From: Pseudomonas sp. PB101 | GTDB taxonomy: Bacteria; Pseudomonadota; Gammaproteobacteria; Pseudomonadales; Pseudomonadaceae | Length of the DNA: 64,000 nucleotides | Direction: 5' to 3' | Assembly: GCF_009764265.1 (NCBI RefSeq) | Contig: NZ_RWIR01000053.1 | Coordinates: 1 to 64,000, forward strand | In this document: positions 9,346 through 19,900 of the stretch, one piece after another | How positions within the stretch are numbered: position 1 is the first letter of the stretch | How the letters are laid out: every line of letters begins with the position of its first letter | Translations under genes and position numbers: made by a program | Notes under the pieces: model-generated | What the model was told of the DNA's origin: nothing | Databases searched by the model: none | What the model saw: the letters and a program-made list of their open reading frames with translations, nothing else

Positions 9346-10861
9346 TCGGCGTTCCTTGCTGGCTGATGAGCAGGCGTTGCTGCTCCTGTTCATTCAATGT
9401 GCGCTGGATTTCCCGCGACAAGGTCTTGATATCGTGCTTGGAGATTTCTTCCGGCAGGACGTCCAGCCCCACGGAATTGTACAAGCGCCCCCATGCGGCC
9501 TGCGCACTGGAAAACGCCGCCTCGCGCTGGTAGCGCGAAAGCAGGTAACGACCTTCGGAGCGGATCACCTCGAGCTCGGAACCCAGGGCACCGCTTTTTG
9601 CCGCCTGGGCGTAGTCGAGCAGGCTGCGATCGACCCGCAGGCTGTCTTCGGTGAACTCCACTTCCTGGCGCGCCAGTTGATAGCGCAGGGTGCCGACCCG
9701 CACCTGGGTCAGGATCGCCATGGACAGGGCCACCCGGCGGGCGTCATCGGTTTCGCTCTGGGATTTCTGCGCGGCATTGAGCGAGGGCAATTGCAGCAGG
9801 CGTATCAGGTTCATCGAGACTTGCAGCCCGGTGGCGTTCCAGTCGTTGTTGTAGAGGTACTTGTTGGTGTCGTACCGGTAGCCGAAATCCGCCGAGACGT
9901 TGGGCCACAGTTGTGCCTTGGCGATGTCCAGGTCTTTCTCGTTGACGCGCTTGCGATACCACTCTTCCATGATTTCCGGGCGGTGCTCCAGGGACAGTTG
10001 CTCCAGCTGCGCCAGGCTCTGATGCACCTCAGGCAACGGTGGATCCGGCATGTCGGCGAGGATCATTTTCGAGCCCGGCGGCAACGACATCAGCGCGGCG
10101 AGTTCGGCCTGGGCGAACTCCAGGTCCTGGCGGCGCACGGTCAGCAGGTAGATGGAATCGAGCAGGGCGCGTTGGTAGGCGAGGATTTCCTGGCGCGGCA
10201 ACAGGCCACGTGTTTCGGCTTCCCGGGCCGAGGTCAGCGCGGAGTGGGTGCGCATCAGCAGCTTGTCCACTTCCGGCATCAGTCGTTGCGCACCGAGGGC
10301 GCGCCAGTAGGCATTGCGCACATCCTGCAGGACGTTCTGCGCGACCTTGCGCCGACGCTCCTCGGCCATGAGGATCTGATCGGCTTTTTGCTGGGTGCGG
10401 TAATAGGCCACGCCGAAATCCAGCAGGCTCCAGCTCAGGCCCAGGCCATAGAGCTCGCGATAGCGCTCTTCGGAGGTCGACGGCCGCAAGCTGACCTGAC
10501 GGTCTTCGATGCCGATGGAGGTGCCGCCGGAATCGTTGTTACGCCCGGCATACCCGGCCGATGCCACCAGTTTGGGCAACATCTCATGGCTGGACACATC
10601 GCGCAGGTCCGAGGCCAGGGCGCTCTCCATGAGCTTGAGGCGGTAGTCCAGGTTGTACTTCAGCGCCCGCGCGGCCGCTTCGTAAAAGGTGATGGGCGCT
10701 GTGACCGGTTCCTGGCCGGAATACATGCGCGATTGATCGGCGAGGATACGCTGACGGTTCTCTTCGTCGGTGGAGGGCTTGGGCTCCAGTGACGAACAGG
10801 CACTGAGCAGCAGCGCAGAAGCGAGGGCGGAACTGATGAACCTCGTCGCATTTTTCGGCAT
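9326..10861 (-). CDS. TolC/OprM-type outer-membrane lipoprotein channel
   Basis: A 511-residue outer-membrane efflux protein. From the ATG at 10861 the product begins with a lipoprotein signal, LLLSAC, placing the acylated cysteine at residue 22. AAAGGA lies 7 bases upstream of this start, so the longer in-frame start at 10945 is rejected. The rest shows the repeated long helical segments of TolC proteins, with internal duplication (DVRNAYWRALGAQRL and the matching second-half helices). It should form the trimeric outer-membrane tunnel for the adaptors encoded downstream. It lies 43 bp downstream of the giant gene's stop. In type I secretion TolC needs an ABC transporter, and none is encoded in this operon. 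Confidence 0.9.
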   Translation of the reverse strand: MPKNATRFISSALASALLLSACSSLEPKPSTDEENRQRILADQSRMYSGQEPVTAPITFYEAAARALKYNLDYRLKLMESALASDLRDVSSHEMLPKLVASAGYAGRNNDSGGTSIGIEDRQVSLRPSTSEERYRELYGLGLSWSLLDFGVAYYRTQQKADQILMAEERRRKVAQNVLQDVRNAYWRALGAQRLMPEVDKLLMRTHSALTSAREAETRGLLPRQEILAYQRALLDSIYLLTVRRQDLEFAQAELAALMSLPPGSKMILADMPDPPLPEVHQSLAQLEQLSLEHRPEIMEEWYRKRVNEKDLDIAKAQLWPNVSADFGYRYDTNKYLYNNDWNATGLQVSMNLIRLLQLPSLNAAQKSQSETDDARRVALSMAILTQVRVGTLRYQLARQEVEFTEDSLRVDRSLLDYAQAAKSGALGSELEVIRSEGRYLLSRYQREAAFSSAQAAWGRLYNSVGLDVLPEEISKHDIKTLSREIQRTLNEQEQQRLLISQQGTPNAQNRP

Positions 10862-10904
10862 GTTCAATCCTTTGTGCTCTTCGAATTTATTCTGTTGGGT
10901 CACT

Positions 10905-13900
10905 TCAGTTACCCCGATTCGCCGGGTGCAGGCGTTGCGCGGCATGGCGTACCTGTGCGCTGAATCCCCGCGCCGGGCGTTGCTCCTGGGCTTTTTCCGG
11001 TTTTTCCACCTGTGCCGGTCCGTGGGTCAACTCGGCGGCATCGATGGCGAACAGCGACGGGTCACTCAACAACCCGTCGGCACTCAGGCCGACGCGGCCA
11101 TGCCGGCCAAGAATCCAGGCCATTTCCAGTTCACTTTCAATCCGGCTATCACGCACGGCATCGGCGACGAATTGTCCGGGCACCAACCCCAGGCCATTGC
11201 CCAGCGAATCGCTGGTGAACTCGCCGCTGGAGCTGATGCGCAGGTTGCTGCCATCGGCATTCCAGGTCGAGAGCTCATTCAACCGGGCGTTACGCTCGAC
11301 CACCGGCGTGACAAAGATCGCCGGTAACGGATCGGGGATCAGCAGGCTGCCGTCCGGCCGGGTGAGGTCGCGGTCGAAGAAGTTGCCCTGGGGTGCCGGA
11401 ATGAACGGCGTGGCAATGTCCAGGGTGATCACCAGTTCCGCCTGGTCGCTGGCCCCGGCAAGATCACCTACGGTGTAGGTAAAGACGTCCTGGAGCACCA
11501 GGCCCAGGCCGGCGGCTGCCAGCACTTGGGGATTGCTCTGGTCGATGGTGTAGGTCCAGCTGCCATCGGCGTTGAGTACCAGGGTGCCGTAGAGGCCGAG
11601 GATCGGTTGGCCGATCACGCCCGTCGTGCCTGTGCCGCTTTCGGCCCCCGTGCGTACCCCGACCACTTGCAGTTGATCGTTGCCATCGACGTCGCTGTCG
11701 TTGGGCAATACATTGCCTGTGGCTTGTGGCGCCGGTGTCTGGTCGCTGGCGGTGGCGCTGTCGTTTTGCGCCACCGGGTTGTCGTCGGCACCCTGGATGA
11801 CCACGGTCAGGCGTGCATCCGAGGTGACCCCGGCGGTGTCGGTCATGCGGTAGGTGAAGGTTTCGCTGAGGGTTTCGCCCGCCGTGCGCAGGGCCTGCAC
11901 CACCGGGTTGTTGTTGTCGATCAGGTAGGTGTAGCTGCCGTCCGCGTTGATGATCAGTTGCCCGTAGCGTCCACTCAGCACTTGCCCCGCGCCGGCGGAC
12001 TGGCCGTTTTCGCCGGTGACGCTCAGCACCTGTTTGCTTTCGCCATTGGCCACGCCATCGACATCGCTGTCGTTGGCCAGCACATTGCCCGTGCCGTTGC
12101 TGCCTGGCGTGCCATTGGCCACGCCGCCCGCCTCGACGGCGACAGAGTTGTCGTCCCGGGCAATCGGCGTGTCATTGCGGCCATCGACGGTAATACGCAA
12201 TTCGGCCTGGCTGCTGGCGCCGAAGACGTCGGACAGGGTGTAGCTGAAGACGTCCGTCAGGGTCTGGCCGCTTTGACGCAGGGCCTGGACCACCGCGAGG
12301 CTGTTGTCGACGGTGTAGGTGTAGCTGCCGTCGGCATTGATCAGCAGGTCACCGTAAAGCCCGCGCAGCACAGTGCCCACGGCGCCGCCTGTGCCGGTAT
12401 CGGCAAGCCCGCCGGTTCGAATCGCCGACACGTTGAGGGCGTCGCCTTCGGCATCGGTGTCGTTGCCCAGCACATTGCCCGAGGGGTCGATGCCGCTCTG
12501 GTTGTTGTTGAGCCCGCCAGCTTCCACGGCCGTCGACGCATCGCCACCTGCCACCGGCGCCGAGTTGCGCCCGCGGATGATGATGTGAATTTCCGCCAGA
12601 TCGTTTTGCCCGCCGAGGTCGGTGACCTGATAGGTGAAGCGCTCATTGAGGAATTGCAGCGGCCCCAATGCCAGCACCGTCGGGTTGCTGGAGTCGACGA
12701 CGTAGGTGTAGTTGCCGTCGGCCCCGATGATCAGTTGCCCGTAGAGTCCGTTGATCAAGGTGCCGTTGGTGTTGTCGGTGCCTGGATCGACGGCGTCCAG
12801 GGTGCCGCCCGCCGCTTCGGTGCCGAAGCGGATACCGGTGATGTGCAGGCTGTCGCCCTGATCGACATCGGTGTCGTTGGGCAACACGTTGCCGGACGGA
12901 TTGACGCTGTTGCCCTTGCCGTCATCGGCGACCGCGAGGGCTACGTCGTTGGCCGCCACGGGGGCATCCCAGGCGCCGTCGATGCGGATGTCCAGTTGGG
13001 CGACATCGGTGGCGCCGGCGGTGTCGCGCATGCGGTAGGTGAAGGTTTCCACCAGAGAATCGCCGACTTTCAGCGCCTGGACAGCGGCCAGGTTGTTGTT
13101 GATCACATAACTGTAGGTGCCGTCGGCGTTGATGGTCAGGGTGCCGTACAGACCATTGAGGGTCTGCGTGGTGCCAACCGTGGTGAACGTGCCTGCGGCC
13201 GCTTTGTCGCCACCGCGGACATCGGTGACGGTCTTGCTGTCGTTGGCGTCGACATCGCGGTCATTGCTCAGCACGTTGCCGGTAGGATTCAGCCCCGGCG
13301 TGGCATTGGCGGTGCCGCCGGCCTCGACGGCCACGGTGCTGTCGTCCGCCGCCCGCGGGGTGTCGTTGGCGCCGCGGATGATGATGGTCAGGGTGGCGGT
13401 GTTGCTGGCTCCAAAGAGATCGCGAACCTGATAAGTGAAGGTTTCCGTCAGCACGTCAAAAGGCGTGCGCAGGGCCTGGACCCGCAGGTTGTCGTTGTCG
13501 ACCTGATAACTGAAGGTCCCGTCGGCGTTCAACGTCAGGGTGCCGAACTGGCCGACCAGACCACTGCCGAGCACGCCGACCGAGGTCCCTTCGTTGTATC
13601 CCGTCACGCTGAGCCGTTCGGTATTGCCGTCGACGTCGGTGTCGTTGAGCAATACGTTGCCGAAAGGGTTGGTCCCTGCGGTGCCGTTGTTCAGGCCGCC
13701 GGCCTCGAAGGCGATGCTGATGTCGTTGCGCGGGAGCGGTGTGTCATCGCGGCCGCGAATGTCGATGTTCAAGGTGGCGCGATCTTCGGTGCCGGCGGCA
13801 TCGATCACCGTGTAGCTGAAGGCATCCACCAGGCGTTCGCCGAACCGCAACGCCTGGACCTCGGCCATGTTGTTGTCGAGGCGGTAGCTGTAGCTGCCAT

Positions 13901-16900
13901 CGGCATTTAGAGTCAGCCAGCCATAGGTGCCGCGCAGCTCGCTGCCCAGGATGCCGGCCGTGCCGGTGGCGGCTTCGTTGCCGGTGCGCAGCGAAGACAC
14001 CGCGCGGGTCTCGCCGTAGTCGTGGTCGGGCAGGTCGGCGGGCACCTCGCCGCCGTCGACGTCGGTGTCGTTGTCCAGCACATTGCCAATGGGGTCCAGA
14101 CCGGGCTGGTTGTTGTTCGTACCACCGGATTCAATGGCGATGGAGGTGTCGTCGGCGGCGACCGGGTTGTCGTTCTGGCCGCGGATCAACACGATGATTT
14201 CCGCCGAGTCGGTTTCCGGCGTCGGGCCGGTGTTGTCGCTTTCGGTGTAGGTGAAGCGCTCCAGCAACAAATCGACGCCACGGCGCAACGCCTGGACATC
14301 CGCATTGTTATTGTCCAGCGCGTAGCTGTAGCTGCCGTCCGGGAAAATCGTCAGCGTACCGTACAGGCCGACAACCACCGTGCCGCCGGCATTGACTGCG
14401 ATGGGCGTGCCTGTGCCGCCTTCGGCGCCGGCCTTGATCAGGGTCACTGTCAACGGGTCGCCATCGGGGTCGAAGTCATTGGCCGTGGCGTCGCCGGAAG
14501 GATCAAAGCCCCCGGTGCCGTTGGCCACGCCACCCTGTTCGGTGGCAATGGCAATCACGTTTTGCGCCACGGGTGGATCGTTGATGCCGTGCACGGTGAT
14601 GACCAGTTGCGCGGTATCGGTCAGCCCGTTGGTATCGGTGATCCGGTAGGTGAAGAACTCGGTCAGGGTCTGTCCTGCCGCGAGCGCCTGGACGGCGGCG
14701 TTGGTACTGTCGACGTCGTAGAAGTACGAGCCGTCGGCGCCGATGCGCAAGGTGCCGAACAGGCCGGTCACCACCGTGCCGTCGGCCGAGGTGGTGCCGG
14801 TGGCGACGCCACTCAGGACATCGATGGCCGGGTTGTAGGTGGCCTCGCTTTTATTGATCACGCCGTTGACCAGCAACTGGCTGCTGGGCTGGTCGACGGC
14901 GTCGACGTCACGATCGACGCCGTTATCGACAAGCCCCGGGCGACTCGGGAACTGGACAACGTTGCCGCTCGGGTTGCTTTCGCTGGAATTGACGTTGGAG
15001 GAGGCCGCCTGTGCCTCGGCCTGGTCATCGCTGGCGACCGGATTGTCATTGGCCCCCTGCACCACGATGCGCAACTGCGCCACGTCGTCGAGGCCGCCGG
15101 TATCGGTGAGCCGGTAGCTGAAGAATTCAAGCAGTTGTTCACCGGCGCTCAGGCGCTGGACGCGGATGTTGTTGTTATCGACCACGTAGCGATAACTGCC
15201 ATCGGGGTTGATGGTCAGGGTGCCGTACAGACCGGCCACGCTGGTGGCGGCGGCAACCGGCGTGAAAGCGCCCGGCACCACCTCCGGGATCGGACGGATG
15301 CCCGTCACGGTCCTGGTTTCGCCATTGGCCGCGCTGTCCACATCGGTGTCGTTGGTCAACACATTGCCGACCGCATCGCTGCCCGGGGTGCCGTTGGCCA
15401 CGCCTCCGGCTTCGACGGCAACGCCATTGTCATTCACGCCCGCCGGCGTGTCGTTGGCGCCCTGGATGGTCACGGTCAACGTGGCTGTAGCGGTCGCCCC
15501 GGCGAGGTCCCTGGCAACGTAGTCGAAGCGATCGGTCAGGGTCTGGCCGGACAGGCGCAGGGCCTGTACGGCGGCGTTGTCGTTATCGACGATGTATTCG
15601 TAGGAACCATTGCTGCCGACCAGCAACTGGCCGTACTGGCCGTTGATCACCACCACGCCGATCACTGGCGTCTGGATGCCGGCGCCGGGGCCGACCGACT
15701 GCACGCTCAAGCGGTCGGCATTGGTGGCGATATCGACATCGGTATCGTTGACCAGCAGATTGCCCCGCGGGTCGACCCCGATGACCGAGTTGTTGGTGCC
15801 GCCCGCTTCAACGGCGATGGCGCTGTCATCGACCGCCACCGGCGGGTCATTGACCGGGGCGAGGATGATTTGCAGGGTGTCGGTGTCGCTCAGGGCATCG
15901 CCTGCTCCGCCGGGCAAACCATCGCCGTTGGCATCGCCATAGTTGCCCTGGTCATTGCTGACCACGGTCAGGGTATCGGTGCCATTGAAGTCCAGGTTGC
16001 CCAGGTAACGCAGGCTGGCCAGCGCCGTGTTGAGGTTGGCCAGGGTGCCGGTCAGGGTCAGTGTGGTGGTATTGGTCCCGGTTACGGTTACGCCGGGGAC
16101 GGTTGCACCGAGGGACAAGGTGCCGTTGAGCACACTCAGGATCACGCTCAGGTTGCGGTCGGCGGCATTCGGGTCGCGGTTGGCGTCGACGTCGGCGACG
16201 CTGATGCCACCAATGCTCAGCGGCACATCTTCCTGAGCGTTCTGGGTGCCGGGCAGGGTGTTGACCGGTGCATCGTTCTGTTCGACATAACCTGCATTGG
16301 CCGCTTGCGTGGCGGCATCGCCCAGGGTGATGGTGATCTGCCCGAGCGTTCCGGCATCGGTGTCGACCCGCACGCGCAAATCGCCCAGCGGCTGCGGGTA
16401 GCTGACCAGCCCGGCCGGCACATCGATGCGGAACACGCCCAGCGGCAGCACACCGAAACGGTACTGGCCGTTGGCGTCGGTGACGGTGGTGAATGTCAGG
16501 TTGTCGGCTGTAGTACCCAGCTGGCCGTCGACGCCGGCCCAGGTCAGGGTGACGGTCTGCCCGGCCAGGCCGGCGCCGTCGGGCGTGGCGCTGGCGGTCG
16601 GCGACGCGGTGTCGTTCCACAGGGTGCCGGTGATGACGCCGAGCCCGGCGTTGTCGCGCAGGATGTACTGGTTCGGGCCTACGGTGCTGCCGGTGCGCTC
16701 TCCGTTCACGCTGCCGTCGATGCCGACAAAGTTGCCGCCCCAATTGGTGAAGTCTTCGGGCAGGCTGCTCCAGGTCAGGGTGGCGTTGCTGCTGGCGACT
16801 ATCGAGGCGTTGGGCAACGTGACCTGATAGCGCACCTGAATCTGTGCGCCCACGTCCAGTTGGTCGAAATCGACACTCAAGCCGCCGGTGGTGCTGAAGC

Positions 16901-19900
16901 TCACGCCCGCCGGCAGGTTGCCGGGGCCGAAGGTGGTGCCGTTGATGCTGACGCTGAGCAGGGTGTAGTTGCTGCCTCCGGCAAAGCTGTCGCTGACTCG
17001 CGTATCGAATGCCGGCAGGCCGCCGTTCTGGGTGAAGCTCAGTTGCACCGTGGCGCTGCCGGTGGTGCCGCTCGGGTTGGGGTTGAACGTGACGATCTGT
17101 TTGTCCAGGCCACTGAAGCTTGGTTCGACGATGCGTTCGAAAACCGTGTCGCTGTTGGCTCGGCCCGCGCCATTGACGATCTCATGGGCCGAGACAGCCA
17201 GTTGCGCGCCGCTGATGTTGCTGGCGGTGTTGCTGACCCGTACGTTGAACTCGATGGCGATGCCTTCCAGATCGTCGTCGTCGGCGCTGTTGACCACGTT
17301 GCCGAGGTTGAAGGTCACGACCTGGCTGCCGTCGGGATTGGTCACCACGGTCAGGCGGCTCGGGTCGAACACGCCATTGGGCGCAAGCCCCGACAGGTCG
17401 GGCGTGATCGGCAAGGCCTGGGGACTGTTCTCGTTGCCATTGACGTCGAGCGTGCCGCCGACGATCAGGTTGGCGTCACTGCTCAGCCCGCCATTGGAAA
17501 TGAACGCGATGCGCAACGCATTCACCAGGGCGTCGGGTGAAATGAACTGCAGGCCGTTGGCCAGGGTGATCTGAATCTGATAATTGGGGTTGTTGCCCTC
17601 GGGGACCAGTACCACCACCCGATAGCGAATCACTTCGCCGATGGTCACCTGTTCCTGGGCGGCCGTGGTCGGGGACGGTGCCGCCGTGTCCGGCAAACCG
17701 CCGACCCGGGAGATCTCGATGGACTGTGCCACGGGCACGATCAGGGTCGAAGCATTGCGGTAGTCGTTGAGCGTGCCGCCATTGATCAGGCCATCGACCC
17801 CTGTGCGTTCGCCGCCTTGCGTGCCGTCCAGGCTGGTCCATTGCACGGTTGCCACGTTGGCGAAGTTGGAGGCTGCCGCTGCCGTGGAATTGACCACGCC
17901 GGTCACCTGCAAGACGATGCTGCCACCCTTGGTGATGTCGATATTGGCGCCGTTGGCGGTGCGCAACTGACCGCCGACGATCTCGAACCCCACGCCGCCA
18001 TTGTTGGTGGCGCCGTTCTGGTACAGCACGCCCACCAACGTCAGGTTGCTGAGTTGGGTCGGCAGGTTATCGAGAAAGCTGATGTCGAAGGCATTGAAGT
18101 CGCTGGCAGCGCTGCCGTTGCTGATGGTGATCGTGAAGCTGACGGTGTCGCCCTGGTCATAACCGCCGTTGCCGGTGGTCGAGGTCAGCGCCTGATTGAT
18201 CTGAAGGGTGGGCTCGCGCACGATCACCGAAGGCCGGCCACCGGTGAGCGCGACAGTGCGATCCACCGCGACATTGCCGTTGGCGGTGCTGCTGTCCGGA
18301 TCGCTGTAGACCAGTTGCGCGTTGTTTTGCCGGGAAACGTTCGCCTGGTTGCCGATGACGTTGCTGGCCACCAATTGCACGCGAATCACGAAGGTGTTGT
18401 TGCCGGTCTGGTTGTCGGCCGAGGCGCTGGACACACTGAAGGTCCAGCGCGCATCCACGCCATCGCCACCCTGGGTGCCGCCCTGTCCGGCGAACCCACT
18501 GACCAGCACACTGCCGGCGAAGTCCGCACCGAGGGCGCCGCTGCCGGTGCGGGTGGTGATGATCTGGTAGCCCAGGCCGCCGTTGAAGGTGGTGTCCAGG
18601 CGCATGCCCGCCGGGATCAGGTCGTCGATGCGCAGGTTTTGCGTGTTGCCTTCGGGCAGGGTGATGACGATGTCGTAGCGCATGCTTTCGCCGATCACCA
18701 GGTCGCTGCCGGTGGTGTGCCCGGCACTGGAGTCGCCATTGTCGAGCGTGCCGTCGGCAAACACTTTGCGAATGGCCGGCGCGGCGATCTGCTGGTTGGC
18801 AAGGTCGCTGAGGTCGCTCGGGGTGAAATCGGTGCCGCCATCGACGCTGGCGTAATTGCTCAGGGTCGCGGTGGACTGCAGGGTGCGGCTGGCCTCGATG
18901 GAGTTGCTGACCGCCACGTCGTAGCTGATCACCACCAGATTGGCGCCGCTGGTGTCGGCGGCGGTGCCGCTGCGTCCGGCCAGTAGAGTGGCCTGGCCGC
19001 CGGCATCGAGGAAGGTGATCTGGTTGCCGCTCACGCTGTAGTCGGTGCCCAACACCAGCAGCGTGCCGTCACCGCGATAAATCTGCAGGTTCGCTGCCGC
19101 CAGGCTGCCGCCGACGAAGCTCAGGCCGGTCGGCAGGGTGATGCTGGTGCTGACATCGAAGGCGCCGCCACCGCCGCTGTTTTCGATCGCGGTGACCAAA
19201 CGCAGGCGATCGCCGCCGTCGATGTTGGTGATGTTGCCGTCCACGGCCGCCAGGCTGGTGACGCTGCCATTGAAGGGTACACCGGTGCTGCCCGGCGGGT
19301 TCCAGCTGCCGGTCGTGTTGCTGACGGTGCCGTTGGTGCCGGAGACCACCCCGTGCTTGATGTTCAGCACCGGCTCGGCCACGGACACAATCACCGCGAC
19401 GTCGGAGGAAATCAGCGTACGGTCGGTGAGGGTGGTTTGCTGGCTCGATTGCGCCAGTACGTCCAGCGAGCGCTGGTCGGCAAACGGCTGGTCGCCCACG
19501 CGCACGGTGAAGCGGATGACGATGCGGCTGCCGGTGGTGTCGGCCGTGGCGAAGCTGCCAAAATCGAAGACCACCGAATTGCCGTCGGCGCTGGCGACGC
19601 TGATCACGCCGCCGGCATTGGTGTTGCCAGGGCCGAGCTGCCATTGGCCGACATCGCTGCCCGTGGCCCAGGTCACGCCGCCCACGTTGAACAATGGCAA
19701 CGGCAGATACGCCGTGAGCTTGAACTGTTCGTAATCACCGGTGACCAGGTCGTAACTGAGCTGGAACGTCACTTCATCGCCAGGGCGCAGTTCACCGCTG
19801 ATTGGCGGGGTGCCGTTATTGACCTCGACCACGCTGATATCGACGACGCTGGTCGGGATCACGCTGGTGGTGGCGGAATTATCGGTTTCGCTCTGGCCGG

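Noticed and set aside
14022..17540. A 1172-codon open frame antisense to the giant gene
   Set aside because: Reading frames opposite high-GC, repeat-rich genes often stay open. No recognisable domain and no ribosome binding site; composition follows the repeats of the sense gene.
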